Source of the DNA: Xenopus tropicalis
Lineage: Eukaryota > Chordata > Amphibia > Anura > Pipidae
Direction: 5' to 3'
Assembly (NCBI RefSeq): GCF_000004195.4
Contig: NC_030685.2
Location: 56,606,048 to 56,670,047, forward strand
Length of the DNA: 64,000 nt
The position numbers and the translations under genes were made by a program. Below the pieces are notes generated by a model that worked only from the letters and a program-made list of their open reading frames with translations, did not search any database and had not been told where the DNA came from. This document shows positions 1 to 10,910 of the stretch, one piece after another (the first letter of the stretch is position 1; the number at the start of each line of letters is the position of its first letter).

Positions 1-3
1 CAC

Positions 4-1644
4 CTAATGGAGGTTGCGGTCAAACCTGGCCTTTGTAGCCTCGTAAGAGATGTAGTAGCCCGGATGGGGCTTGTCGATCTTGCCTCCACTGGGGAGGTCG
101 GATAACAAAGAGAAATTTCGGTCCTCTTGATACTTGCCACAGGAGCGAACCCGGTGTTTGAGGACGGTCCGGCCAAACCACCACTCTCGGGCGATGTTTG
201 CAAGGTAGTCCACATCCTGGTGGCGTCGCTGTGGGTTGGTGGTAAGCAAGCCCCCAAAGCCAATCTTCTCCCTACGGGTCAGCTCCCCGTAGATCCACTC
301 ATCAAGGTGCTTGTCCACCTCATCGTATACCCACTCGGGGGCATAAGGCATATAAAATTGCCAGAGTTCATAAACTTTAGAGTTTATCAGTTTCTGCACC
401 CGGGAAACAGCCCGGTACTTTTCAGGGTCTGCACGGCCTGGAGCCACCCAGCAGGTCTCATCCTTACTGAAACTGTATGGAGGTGGCGGGGTATCCGGCA
501 TCCCAATGGCAGCCTCAGATTCCTGTGGAGGCAACTGTGGAGGAGTGGCTTCCTCTCCCTGAGGGTCCCTCTCTATGGGGCGCCCGAATTCCATGGCACT
601 CCAATTGGGTTTGGGGTATTTGCGCCTGGATTGTCCAGGTACTGGGATACCACCCGGTGATAATCCTCCACTAGCCCCATCTGGTGTGGTAGAGCGGCCT
701 CTGCCTAGCCTGGCAGAGAGCCCCAGCAATTGTAGCTGTTTCTCCACAGGGGTGACTTCAACCCCCACAGAACTGGCTGTTGACTTTGCCTTCCTGTTAT
801 AGGGCCATATGGCCTCAGACACACTGTCCAGAACCTCTCCTGAGTGGTCGGAAGAGGACAGCAATATATCCCCAGATGATTCAGCCTGGGGTGGTGATAC
901 AATTTCCTTGGGTTCTGGGATAGGAATTGGGGTAGTAGGCCTCATGGGGCTTGTACTGGCTCTGAGGGGGGTCTCCACCCTCACTATGGGGTCAGTCCAG
1001 CATTTGTTGGTGCAGGCAGGGCAGCTGGCTCTCACATCCTGCAACGCTTTACTAACCTCCTGTCCACAGCACCCACAGAATGGCACTACCAGTTCCTCCC
1101 CTTCATCTCCGTACTCAACTCCAAAAGTGCCCAGCCACATATACCTTTTCTGTGGCGGCGGGCTATCAGTGCGGGTCGCCATCTTGGGACCAATGAAGTT
1201 ATGGCTGCAGCCGCAGCAATGTAGTGCAAACCCCTGTTGTAAGATATCCCACACTGCAAGAGCCTCCTGTAGGCGTGCTCGGGGATCACTGGCCAGTCTA
1301 ATGTACAGGGTTTGCAAGATAATGATTATTGGGTAGATCCGGATGCAGCCGCAATCCGGTCTAAGCACAGGCACAGTCCCAGTAGCGTAGGCTGTGACGC
1401 TGGTATTTATAGCTTCCTGCTGTATATGTCGGTCGCGGCCGCGATCCGACTCTTTATGCAGGTATGGGGTACCCACAGCCGTGGGATACTCACTGTGTCT
1501 TGCGCACCTCGGAGCGAGAGTACCCAGGCCGCAGCCGCTGGTCCTGGGGTGCGCAGGTATCCGTTCCAACTGCAGCCGCAGTGGTAGATAATTTCTGGCA
1601 AAGGTAGTGCAGGTGAGTTTAGCGTGTTGGCAGTCGCGCAACAA
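4..1644 (-). CDS. Endogenous retrovirus-like ORF in gag position (546 codons)
   Basis: An open frame on the minus strand runs from an ATG at 1644 to a TAG at 6-4. It lies about 400 bases downstream of a primer-binding site, where gag is expected. A second in-frame ATG at 1182 (residue 155) could be the true start, because the protein after it is more regular. Visible parts: paired CxxC-type cysteines around residues 190-220 that could bind zinc, a Ser/Pro-rich middle with a PPPPY motif (resembling a retroviral late-domain motif), and a basic and aromatic C-terminal third. I do not see a recognisable capsid major homology region or CCHC knuckle, so Gag identity rests on position only. The frame is uninterrupted, which suggests a fairly recent insertion. 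pol and env would lie beyond the left edge. Confidence 0.55.
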   Translation of the reverse strand: MLRDCQHAKLTCTTFARNYLPLRLQLERIPAHPRTSGCGLGTLAPRCARHSEYPTAVGTPYLHKESDRGRDRHIQQEAINTSVTAYATGTVPVLRPDCGCIRIYPIIIILQTLYIRLASDPRARLQEALAVWDILQQGFALHCCGCSHNFIGPKMATRTDSPPPQKRYMWLGTFGVEYGDEGEELVVPFCGCCGQEVSKALQDVRASCPACTNKCWTDPIVRVETPLRASTSPMRPTTPIPIPEPKEIVSPPQAESSGDILLSSSDHSGEVLDSVSEAIWPYNRKAKSTASSVGVEVTPVEKQLQLLGLSARLGRGRSTTPDGASGGLSPGGIPVPGQSRRKYPKPNWSAMEFGRPIERDPQGEEATPPQLPPQESEAAIGMPDTPPPPYSFSKDETCWVAPGRADPEKYRAVSRVQKLINSKVYELWQFYMPYAPEWVYDEVDKHLDEWIYGELTRREKIGFGGLLTTNPQRRHQDVDYLANIAREWWFGRTVLKHRVRSCGKYQEDRNFSLLSDLPSGGKIDKPHPGYYISYEATKARFDRNLH

Positions 1645-2039
1645 GTTAGCTCAGAAGCTTTGGAGGGAGCTCACCCACATGCGTCTCTTCTGCTCATGCA
1701 AGTGAGAGGCACAAGATGGCCGCCGTGACGTCAGGGTCACGGAAAAATGGCTGCCAAATCTCACAAACAACCCGCCTCTCGCGGGATTTCGTAGCAAAAG
1801 AGCGCCAAATTATAAGGGCGGTGATTGACAGATCCGCCAGCCAATGGGAGTAACGGGAGGAATCCTCAAGCCCAAACCCACGGCCAATTAGTTATCTGAG
1901 ATTTCGATCAGGACTGCAGGCGCCTTTTGCCTAATGCGTCCGGCAGTGCCTGTCAGGAAAATTTAAAGCAACACACACACTTTTACTCAGCCCCTCAGGT
2001 AATGGCTCCGAAAATTTCAAAATGAATTTAACCCTTCGG

Positions 2040-2057
2040 GCCCCACGTTGGGCGCCA
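2040..2057 (-). other. Retroviral primer-binding site, tRNA-Lys1,2 type
   Basis: Read on the minus strand, these 18 bases begin TGGCGCCCAACG and match the 3' end of tRNA-Lys1,2 as used by several retroviruses. The site sits 4 bases downstream of the LTR end. It fixes the element's orientation and shows that the LTR at 2062-2980 is the 5' LTR. Confidence 0.85.
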
Positions 2058-2061
2058 TAAA

Positions 2062-2980
2062 TGTAACGCTTTTCTGACCCAATTTACCAAACCCAGGCTA
2101 GTAGTGATAATGTGAGCATGGGTTACATTGCGACACTTAATACAAAGGGGTGAGCCTCCGCTATATGGGAGAATTAGATGGAGCTGAGGGTGTAGTTGAA
2201 CTACAACTAGCTGAGGTGTGTAGTGCAAATAGAGAATAATGGACGCCAGAGGATTCTTGCTTAATAACTATGGTATAATTTATTGGACAAAGGCACAACT
2301 TTATAGTGCAGCAGGGTATACTCACAGACACAGCAGTGTATGATGTCACAGATAGTACAGCAGATGTGACACTTTAGGCACAGAATAACCCACTTGGAGG
2401 ATGCACAGAGGATTAGTTGACACCTGAGATATAGACCTTTCAGAAGGGAGTGTTCCGGCCGACTGTGGTCCAGGGGAGAGCTCCTAACACTGGTACCTGG
2501 CGTCTAATAAAACCGGTCCCTAAAGAACGACTACAGAGCCGGGGTGGACTAAACCCTTTGTTACAACTCCTGGTTGGGGCTATAGACTGCCCTTACTAAA
2601 TAGACTGACTACAATCACCTCTCCTAGAGGGTGCTATAACAAATCTGTCTGTGCTGGCTTAACCTCGTTCACGGGGCCCTGTCCCCGACTTAGCACTAGG
2701 GTAGGTGGTCCCCTAGGGTACAAATGGCTTCTGGGCCTATGTTCTGGTCCAGGCTCAGTTGGGATCTGTCCAGAACACAGCATGCAGCCAAAAGAGGAAG
2801 CCACTTCCTTGTGCAAGACATTATATAGTCTGCCAAGGGGAGTGGTCAACCTGGGCTAAACCTATAGAGGGCAACCTAATAACAGTAACCTGAGATCAGA
2901 GGGCTCTGCCCTATAACAATACAGATAAGATAAGAATAAGAGATAACACCATAGGGAGCTTAACCCTATGGGTCCCTACA
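2062..2980 (-). mobile_element. 5' LTR of the endogenous retrovirus-like element
   Basis: This 919-base block has TGTA...TACA inverted ends (plus strand TGTAACGC to CCCTACA) and abuts the primer-binding site. On the minus strand a TATATAA box lies at about 2820-2826 and an AATAAA polyadenylation signal at 2284-2279, in the order expected for U3, R and U5. The outer boundary is taken from the CCCTACA end shared with the solo LTR at 55931-56892; an alternative boundary ending at 2998 is possible. The LTR sits in an intron of the NME8/9-like gene, antisense to it and about 75 bases upstream of an exon. Confidence 0.75.
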
Positions 2981-3054
2981 GTAACTATAGCCACAACAAA
3001 TGTATCAATGTAGTACCAGCTTAGCTAGAAATACTCTTTCCTTCTTTTTAATAG

Positions 3055-3199
3055 ATGAAATCTTAGAGCAGATCCAAGGGACCGGATTTACCATCTCTCA
3101 GATTAAGGAGGCAAACCTGAGCAGAGAGATGGCTGAAGAATTTTACAAGGAGCACAAGGGGAAACCTTTCTTTGAACAGCTTGTTAACTATATGTGTAG
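3055..3199 (+). CDS. NME8/9-like exon (NDK N-terminal part)
   Basis: The exon follows a pyrimidine-rich TTTTTAATAG acceptor and precedes GTAAGA. It starts at codon position 2 and ends with two bases of an Arg codon. It encodes the segment from EILEQIQ to VNYMC. Confidence 0.88.
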
Positions 3200-6100
3200 G
3201 TAAGAAATATTTCTTATCAGAAGGTAACGATTTATAAACAATTCATCAAGCATACTCAATGCTAACTGTGTAAACAAGGTATTAACTTTTATAATATGTG
3301 TATTCAGGTAAACATTACCATTGGAAACCTTTGATACGCCCATTGGTTGTTTGATATTCCCACTGGTTGTTACACTACAATACCCAGCATCCCACGGGCT
3401 CCTTTACTGTAATGTCTGCTTAACTCAGGCCATCCTAGCATCCTTGAATATTTAATTGTGTAAATATGATACAAATCAAAGTCGCAGACTGTAACATAGG
3501 CATTGGCCCATCAGCATGTATTAAAGTGTTTTGTAATTCTGGCACAGGTTGTTATAGATACCTGGAAGTGTATGTCATCTGTGCCACGTGCAGTATAAAA
3601 TATATAACTCAAAACAGTGTATGAGATTACACTACATAATGATGGCTAAACCAGAGTAACCACAGCAGTGTCTGACTGGGGTGTCCAGGGCCCACCAGGG
3701 CTGCTGCTTGGGGGCCCCCTGCCCCAGACCGGTCCTGCTACTCCCTCATTCCCCCCACCCTGTACCACACTTGCTCCTTGCAGCATTGATGGGAGGGGGA
3801 GCACTGGCGCCCACTGTTATCGGCAGGTGGATTGGGGCTGAGTCAGTGGGGACCGTGGGTCATACAAGGGCTGGGGCCCACTGGGTTTTTCCCGGTGCCC
3901 CACCTGCCCAGTTTGACCCTTTACCACAGGGAGCACCCAAATAATAGTAGCTGCTTAATTCTTTTAATTAATGAGCCTCACTAAGTTATTTATTCAGGGG
4001 GGTGTACGTCCTCCATATAAATGACTAAATGAAATGATGTACCTATAATTATGTAGTAACAATACTCACATCTTGATGGTGGGGTGAGGGCCCTAGCTTT
4101 CTTACTCACCTGAAAATATCTCCAGTACACTCAGTGTAAAACAAATGTACAGAGAGTCTCTGCTGTACATTGGCGCTGACCCCTGCAAAGCCTGCCTTTC
4201 TCTACAAGAATTCTCTCAATGTTTTGTTGTCTTTCAGGGGTCCATGTTTAATGATGATTCTCAGCAAAGAGAATGCAGTGCAGGAGTGGAGGTCACTAAT
4301 GGGTCCCACAGATCCTACTGAGGCTCAGAAAGTTTCCCCTGATTCTCTAAGAGCCAAATTTGCTAAGAGTATTCTACAGAATGCAGTCCATGGCTCCTCC
4401 AATGGGGAACACGCCATGGAAAAGATGAAGTTCATTTTTGGAGACATTGACCTGGATCGCATTGTTCACGGTAATGAAATCTGACATGGGGCTAGCCATA
4501 TTCTTAGTTTCCCAGGTGCCCTTAGCCATGTGACTTGTGCACTACAAGTTGAAGTGATATCACCCCCTCCCTTTCCCCCCAGCAGCCAATCAGCAGGACA
4601 ATGGGAAGGTAGCAAGATAGCAGCTTCCTGATTGCTAAAATTGCCCCCATCCCCATTTAGAGATACCACTCAATAGTAAATATCCAAGTCCAGCTCAGCC
4701 AAGTCATGACTCTTCCAGTAGGAGAAACAATAAGTTACCTGAAAGCAGTTCTAATGTATTCCACAGGCTCTTTCTTAAAGCTCAGCACAATGCACCTAGA
4801 TGGCTGCCTATACACCAATATTGCAACTTGAAAAAATAATAAATACATTATAATATAATATTTTTTTTGTTTCAAGGATAACATTTTATATTGTAGAATA
4901 AATTATTTGCAATGTAATAAAGTAATAAAACAATACCTTAAAAACCCTCTTTCTGCTCCTGGGCAAACTTAGTGCCTTTTATTACATAACCCCCATAATG
5001 TTTTCTTTAGTTTCCTTTCCATATAAATGTTTTCTTAATATGTGTTTTATTGACTACATAAATGTACATTTTATTAATAAAGAACCTCTCCTTTACCGGA
5101 GAGATACCTGTATCACTCAGTCATTTCAGTAAGTAGCTAGACAAATATGTTGTGGGCAGTGGGCTTTTTAATCTCTGAGGCGCTGCTTGTGCAAATCCCC
5201 AGCTGCCACATTGAAGCTGAGCGATCATCTGCAGCTATGGTATTGGCCACAATGACTAGACAGAGCTGCACCCTGTATGTGCTTATTGCCATGAACTGGA
5301 CTAGCTAGTACATACCTTCTGCACCTGTTTTTAAAGGAGAAGGAAAGGCTAAGTCACTTGGGGGTGCCAAAATGTTAGGCACCCCCAAGTGACTTTAATC
5401 GCTTACCTTCTACCCCGGGCTGGTGCCCCTGTTAGGAGAGAACCACACCAGCCCGGGGTAGCTGTAGCAAACACTTTCTCCTTCCTCTTCTTCTGCTGGC
5501 GAAATCCCTGGGCCGGTGCATGTGCATTAGAGTGAAAAGATGACTTTCTTGTTAAAGTTCAGCTTTTCACTCTACTGCGCATGCGCGCGCGGAACAGGAA
5601 GAAGGAAGTGATCACTGCTACCCCGGGCTGGTGCTGTTTTCTCCTAACAGGGGCACCAGTCCAGGGTACAAGGTAAGTCACTTGGGGGTGCCTAAAATTT
5701 TGGCCACTTTGCAATTTTATCAGCTATCTGGTTGCTTGGGTCTTGTTTACCTTAGCAACCAGGCAGTGGTTTTAAAAAGAGATTGGTATATGAATAGGAG
5801 GGGGCCTGAATACAATGATAAGGAATAAAAAGTAATAATAATTACATTGTAGCCTCACAGAGCAATAGTTTTTTAGCTCAATGACCCCCATTTGAAAGCT
5901 AGAAAGATGTAGAAGAGGAAGGCAAATAATTCTATATATATATAGAACTATACAAAAAAATAATGAAGACCAATTGTAAAGTTCCTAGGAATAAGAAATT
6001 TTATAACCTATTAAAATTTAACTTAAAGGTGAATTACCACTTTAATGAGAAATGAATTTGCACTTTCAAAAAAGTAAAGTGAGAAATAATGTGTAAATGC

Positions 6101-7818
6101 AATTAGGGTCCTTTTCATTTTCTGGTGTTAGATACACTTTATATAGACTTGCATTATTCAGGCGGTAGAAATCAGCTACAGCAGTAACCTGCTATATTCA
6201 ACCTGCTGTGTAGTCACTATGGTGTTAGAGAGTAATACTAACAATTGTAAAAAATGTTTCATTTGTTTATGTTTTCCTTCAGAATCATTCGGTGAAACAC
6301 CAGAAACCAGTGCAAGTGATATCAGTAAGAATGCAGATGCACAAGGTGAAAATGTGTGAAAACTATGATTTCTGATTTCCTATATACGTCTTTCTCTGCC
6401 ATTCTCATTGTATTTACCGACAAAGCCAGCATTTACCCCAAACATCCCACTCCCAAAGGGGGTCAGTGACCCGCTCTTATACTTCTCCGATGCAGAGTGT
6501 AACAGCCACACTTTCCCACACATGGAAAGCACCCTGTGCATGCCTGCCTCTCCTGGACTCATTGTCTCACCTGGACATGATTCATCCAGCTAGATTAATC
6601 ACAGATTGTGTTCCAAACCTGACATTTTTACAGTTGTATGATTTCATTGAGGGTGGTTCTGTAGACAGCCTATAGGGTGTTGTGTATCATGCATACTGTG
6701 ACTCTCTGCTGCACTAGTGTTGTGTGCAAATGAAGATTCCATTCAACCAATCAGATCTGTAAATATTGAAGTTATAATATATCCTAGTGAATTAATAGGT
6801 AATATAAGAAGTCTTTAATTTGCCTGGGATTTAATAGTTGGTCATATTTATTAAGGGGTTCATCATTTATTTTTCATTGATTTTTAGTTTATAATGATGT
6901 GAAGTTATAATCACTGGGGTGCCAGATGTTAGGCACACCCCTATGTTTATAACTGTTTACCTGATACCCTCAGGCCAGTGTTCCTGTTTGCTAAAAACTG
7001 CAGCAGCCCAAGGTACTTCTGTAGGAGCACCACAGAGCAATCTTCATGCACAAGATAATAAAAAAAGATTGACTTTTGCTTTAAATTCAGCGTTTTAGTT
7101 TACTGTGCAAGCCCACCCAATCTGAAGAACAAACAACAGAAGCACTGGGCCAGGGTATCAAGTAAGTGATTATAATCACTGGGGGGGCATACATTTGACA
7201 CCCCCCGTGATTCTAACTTTACTTTTCCTTCAATGGGTTAAGAAGGCAATTATATATAAGGTACCAATGTAACTTGAAACTGTAATTGAATGTGGTTTTC
7301 TCCACAAAAGCTCTGAAATTGTATAGGGTAATATAGTAAGTCCTGAAGTTGCAACAGGTCTTGCAACCCATAGGAACCATTTATTAACATTTGCTATTAA
7401 ACAGATAATCAGTAAATGCTATCTATTGATTGGTTGCATGCTCTTTAATAATTAAAGGGGGTTTATGCATTAATATCTTTTTTTGATGATGTAGATAATT
7501 GTATTTCAAGTTACATTTTGTCTTAATTTTTTAGGTTTTTTTGTGCTCTTTAGATGCTTTTGTTACAGTGTTACCTACACAAGTAGCATTATATTTAAAT
7601 ACAATAATATATACCTATACATACCTTCTGTATAAAATACTGCTGATAAAATGTAATGAAAAACTGAAATAAAAAATGCAAAAGTGTTGTGAAGAGCACT
7701 CTGTGCCATTTTGATATATGGGAGAGGTATACGTCCCTTTTAAAGAATCTATAATGCTGGCTCATTCCTTTTTGTGTATTTATCTACAGAAGAAGACCCT
7801 GAACAAGATGGAAGTTAA
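3055..7818 (+). CDS. NME8/NME9-like protein, C-terminal NDK domain (3'-most four exons)
   Basis: Exons at 3055-3199, 4238-4470, 6283-6345 and 7790-7818 join in one frame with GT/AG introns and end at TAA 7816-7818; the 5' exons lie left of the window. The product is the end of a nucleoside diphosphate kinase domain: a GFTI segment, [13 protein letters not shown], then [10 protein letters not shown] running across the splice into [15 protein letters not shown], and the active-site region NAVHGSS with the phosphohistidine position kept. About 30 acidic and Ser-rich residues follow. The sequence resembles the NDK repeats of the thioredoxin-NDK proteins NME8/TXNDC3 and NME9/TXNDC6, which are associated with axonemes and microtubules; whether this domain has kinase activity is not known. 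I cannot separate NME8 from NME9 on the C-terminus alone. An antisense retrovirus-like element sits in the intron just upstream. Confidence 0.88.
3200..4237 (+). other. Intron of the NME8/9-like gene
   Basis: A GC-rich block at about 3670-3940 (GGGGGCCCC-type) looks like a dispersed repeat related to 19740-19930. Otherwise no coding signal. Confidence 0.7.
4238..4470 (+). CDS. NME8/9-like exon (NDK active-site His)
   Basis: The exon lies between TCTTTCAG and GTAATG. It encodes [14 protein letters not shown], the MGPTDP loop and NAVHGSS, whose His is the phosphate-accepting residue in active NDKs, and runs to the helix before [11 protein letters not shown]. Confidence 0.92.
5331..6045 (+). 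mobile_element. Composite T2-type (TTAA, Kolobok-like) MITE
   Basis: It begins TTAAAGGAGAAGGAAAGG at 5331 and ends CCACTTTAA at 6045. The left half (5335 to about 5704) carries the same inverted-repeat module as the MITE at 27152-27565, including GTCACTTGGGGGTGCC and ACCCCGGGCTGGTGC. The right half (about 5705-6045) is the 'GCTATCTGGTTGC' module seen also near 22.7, 33.1 and 49.4 kb. It lies in the NME8/9-like intron 4471-6282. Confidence 0.75.
6283..6345 (+). CDS. NME8/9-like exon (acidic linker)
   Basis: This 63-base exon lies between TTCCTTCAG and GTGAAA. It encodes a Ser/Thr/Asp/Glu-rich stretch ([13 protein letters not shown]...) outside the NDK fold. Phase agrees on both sides, which supports it despite the low complexity. 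Confidence 0.8.
6890..7235. repeat. Degenerate TTAA-type MITE related to 5331 and 27152
   Basis: Inverted arms 'TATAATCACTGGGG(T)G' at 6908 and 7168, with 'GATACCCTCAGGCCAGTG' and 'CACTGGGCCAGGGTATCA' inside, mirror the organisation of the intact copies. Ends are eroded. It lies in the NME8/9-like intron 6346-7789. Confidence 0.55.
7790..7818 (+). CDS. NME8/9-like terminal coding exon
   Basis: A short last coding segment follows TATCTACAG. It encodes EEDPEQDGS and then TAA. The phase matches the preceding exon, and an AATAAA about 500 bases downstream supports a gene end here. Confidence 0.78.
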
Positions 7819-8345
7819 GGAACAGTAGAGCAATTTGCCTCCAGATAAATTCCTGCTGTATTACTCTTAGCAGCTAACAGATATTTTATATGGATTTGCT
7901 AATGGATAAAGGATTTTGCCCATTAATGTAACAAAAAGCTGTACAAGAAAAATCTATTATTGCGCTTCTTATCCTGTCTAGAATGGTTTTGTGCCAGAAA
8001 TCTTCAGGCAGATAGATCACTGCTGATGGATCACTAAGATTCTGACTATGCAAACATATATAATCTGCATTTTGCACAGTTTTTGTGGTCCACCAATTTA
8101 TAATGCATATTGCATTTCCCTGACTTTACGTGTTCCTGGATTTGCCACCACTTTTTCTGCTCTCCTGAAAAATGGGAAAATGGGGGTTGTACTGTACTGG
8201 ACCAGATGAAGGCTTCCATCAGACGCTGCACAGCATTACAGTGGTTACACGCCATTATACAATCACCTGTCTGGCACTATCTTCATAAAAAAACGTTGCT
8301 GGAATGCCCTAAGATGTATGCAATAAAGGCATTTTAAACAAGAAA
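7819..8345 (+). other. 3' UTR of the NME8/9-like gene
   Basis: Non-coding sequence from the stop codon to just past the AATAAA at 8322-8327. The exact cleavage site is estimated. Confidence 0.6.
8322..8327 (+). terminator. Polyadenylation signal AATAAA (NME8/9-like gene)
   Basis: Canonical hexamer in CAATAAAGGC, about 500 bases after the stop codon and the first good signal downstream of it. Confidence 0.65.
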
Positions 8346-9412
8346 TACTAATGGTGCAGTTCTAAACTGTTTTTCGTCTGGCACTTTCTTCAGGCATGGC
8401 TGTCCACAGAAAATTTTCGGGGGGGAGAGAAAATAAAAAAACAGTTTTAAATAAAAAACTGTTTTTATAAGACCAAGCCTGCATACAATAACTAGGTGCC
8501 AAGTTTCTAAGAAATCCATTTATTGACAAAGCCCATAAAGTTGAGTTTAACTTACATCATTGTATAACTAGGGGGACTGTTTAGAGAGTATAATAAAAGA
8601 CAAACCCCTATATATAATTAAAGTTTGCATAGGTGCAAAAATCCATAACAACCAATAAAATAATTGCTTTACGACTTGTGCAATCTGTTGCTATGGGTTA
8701 CTGCACCTGGGCAAAATGAGGGTTTTTTTTATATACAGTACCAAGTCTAGTAACCCCTAGTAGCAATTTAGACTTTTTTTCCCCAAATATGTGTTATCAA
8801 TATGTTTATTTAATGGAGTACTCTATAAAAGAAAGCATTTTTACTTTCTGTCAGTAGTACATAACATTTCAGTTTCTTTGCACCTTCACATAATCCGGGG
8901 AATGTTACCTCTACTCTGTGCGCTCACACAAATTTACACAATTTATGCCAGTGTACGTGGCACTCAGTAAATATTGTATTGAAACACTTAGGGCAGCACT
9001 TGCTCTGCACTTATGTTTTTGTGCATAAACAAAAAATAATATATAGTTGCACAGTAAGCCTATTAGAAACAAAATGGAACATTGCATGTGAGTGTAATAG
9101 ATACCCAAAATGTGATAATATCTCTGCCTAGGCAGCTGTGTTGGAAGACATGTCCAAATATATTGGGGGTGAGTGAGGTTGGATTTATACCAGGATTGTT
9201 CATTGGTACTGATATGTTCCTGGAGCATGTCAGGGGTTGCTATGTACAGATACACCTGTAACATTGGATTATGTTTAATTAACACCATCTGGAACTAGAA
9301 AGGGAATTTTGAGAATAAACTTCATGTTGGTTTGAAAAACGTGAAGTCACTGAATGAAATCTGGATGTTGGTGGCTCCACCCACTTTTTCTAATCTTGGA
9401 TATCACAATTAC
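8346..9412. other. Intergenic, old dispersed repeat blocks
   Basis: Blocks at about 8395-8600 and 8850-9290 recur, diverged, at about 58990-59160 and 58215-58600. Nothing coding is visible. Confidence 0.5.
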
Positions 9413-10367
9413 CGTATAACGGTATAAGCCGATCCGAAAATAAGCCGAGGTACCTAATTTTACCTAAGAAAACTGGAAAAACTTATTGACTCGAGTATAA
9501 GCCTAGGGTGGGAAATGCAGCAGCTACTGCTACGTTCAATAGTCAAAATAAATACCAATAAAATTACATTAAATGAGGCATCAGTGGGGTATATGTTTTT
9601 AAATATTTATTTAAAAGAAATATAGTAAACAAGCTCAATCAACAACCAAGCTAAAACACAAAGGGGCTGATTTACTAAGACACGAATTCCGACCGAATTG
9701 AAAAAATTCCGATTGGAAAACGAACATTTTGCGACTTTTTCGTATTTTTTGCGATTTTTCGGCGCCTTTACGACTTTTCGGAAATTATCGTGACTTTTTC
9801 GTTACTAATACGATTTGCGCGAAAAAACGCGAGTTTTTCGTAGCCATTCCGAAAGTTGCGATTTTTTCGTAGCGTGAAAAGTTGCGCGACGTTTCGCGCA
9901 AGTTTTAACACTACGAAAAAATCGCAACTTTTTGCGCAAGTTTTAACGCTACGAAAAAATCGCGTTTTTTCGCAAAAATCGTATTGGTAACGAAAAAGTC
10001 GCGATAATTTTCCGAAAAAATTGCAAAATACCGATCATTACGAAAAAAACGCAATCGGACGCATTCGGCCCGTTCGTGGGTTAGTAAATGTGCCCCAAAG
10101 AGTTAAAATCCTTCAAAACTATGTATAGAATACAAAGTGCAATGTCTAGTGCAGAATGGGACAGGTGAGGATCGTAGATGAAGATGAATTTGGGGCGGGC
10201 CAGGGCACTGGAGGGTCTGGTTGCGGGTTTCCTAATTTGCACACAAAGGACAGAGGGTGCTAGTCTGGAGGGACCCATGGCACCCGACTCAAGTATAAGC
10301 CAAGGGTGACTTTTTCAGCACATTTTGGGTGCTGAAAAACTAGGCTTATACTCGAGTATATACAGTA
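9413..10367. mobile_element. MITE with 'TACTCGAGTATAAGCC' ends, carrying a nested foldback MITE
   Basis: The left end has CGTATAACGGTATAAGCC and then GACTCGAGTATAAGCCTAG. The right end has GGCTTATACTCGAGTATATAC in inverted orientation. The middle is interrupted by the foldback element at 9663-10096. The element itself interrupts a tandem array. Confidence 0.7.
9663..10096. mobile_element. Foldback Harbinger-like MITE (GGGGCTGATTTACTAA ends), copy 1
   Basis: The ends are GGGGCTGATTTACTAA and TTAGTAAATGTGCCCC, flanked by AAA on both sides. The body is almost entirely inverted repeats of 'TACGAAAAAGTCGCGA'-like words. Other copies at 28897-29456 and 43077-49275 are flanked by TAA, fitting the 3-bp target duplications of PIF/Harbinger elements; the superfamily is an inference. 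Confidence 0.75.
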
Positions 10368-10910
10368 TATAGTAAAAACCACTGTGCAAAATGTAGGGTC
10401 CCTTATTTTACTAGTGTCTGAATAGCAGCAATTTACATTTCCCCACTGAAAGTCAATGAGTGACATCTGATTGGCGGTTGGTAGCTCCCCCACTTTTCCT
10501 ACGGTAACTTTGAGTATGTAGTCACCCAGTCACTGTGCAACGTTTGGGAACCCTGGCAACAAACCAATAAAATTCAATAGGTGAAATCTGATTGGTTGTT
10601 GGTGGCTCCGCCCACTTTTTCTAACCTTGAACCGCAGTTACCTGGTGCCTAAGTTTGGGGACCCTGGCATTATTACTGTGAGAATGGCAGCAGGTTGAAT
10701 TTTCACCATTAAACGTCAATAGGTAAAATCTGGTTGGCTATTCACAGCTCTGCCAACTTTTGGGCATCCAACAATCATCATATTTTCATTCAGGCTGAGC
10801 CCATAACTATGTGATTCAAGTTTGGGGGGGTGTAGCCTCAAAGCTGTAAGATTGGCAGCAGTTTGAAAATCTTCCCTGTCAAAGTCAATGGGATTGGGGT
10901 AATGGGTGTT
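10368..10910. repeat. Diverged tandem array, period roughly 125-170 bp
   Basis: Each unit carries 'GAAATCTGATTGGTTGTTGGTGGCTCCGCCCACTT'-like text and then 'AAGTTTGGGGACCCTGGCA' and 'GAATGGCAGCAGTTTGAA', repeated about four times with divergence. A further unit lies at 9330-9412, left of the inserted MITE, so the array predates that insertion. Confidence 0.7.

Larger units (their letters stand above)
1..2980 (-). mobile_element. Endogenous retrovirus-like element, 5' portion (runs off left edge)
   Basis: The unit consists of LTR (2980-2062), primer-binding site (2057-2040), untranslated leader (2039-1645) and a gag-position ORF (1644-4), all on the minus strand. The rest of the element lies outside the window. 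The 4 bases next to the outer LTR end (GTAA at 2981-2984) would be the target duplication if duplications are 4 bp, as for the solo LTR at 55.9 kb. The retroviral class cannot be settled without pol. Confidence 0.8.

Noticed and set aside
127..660. 177-codon plus-strand open frame near the left edge
   Set aside because: It lies wholly antisense to the 546-codon retrovirus-like frame and shows no domain; it is a shadow.
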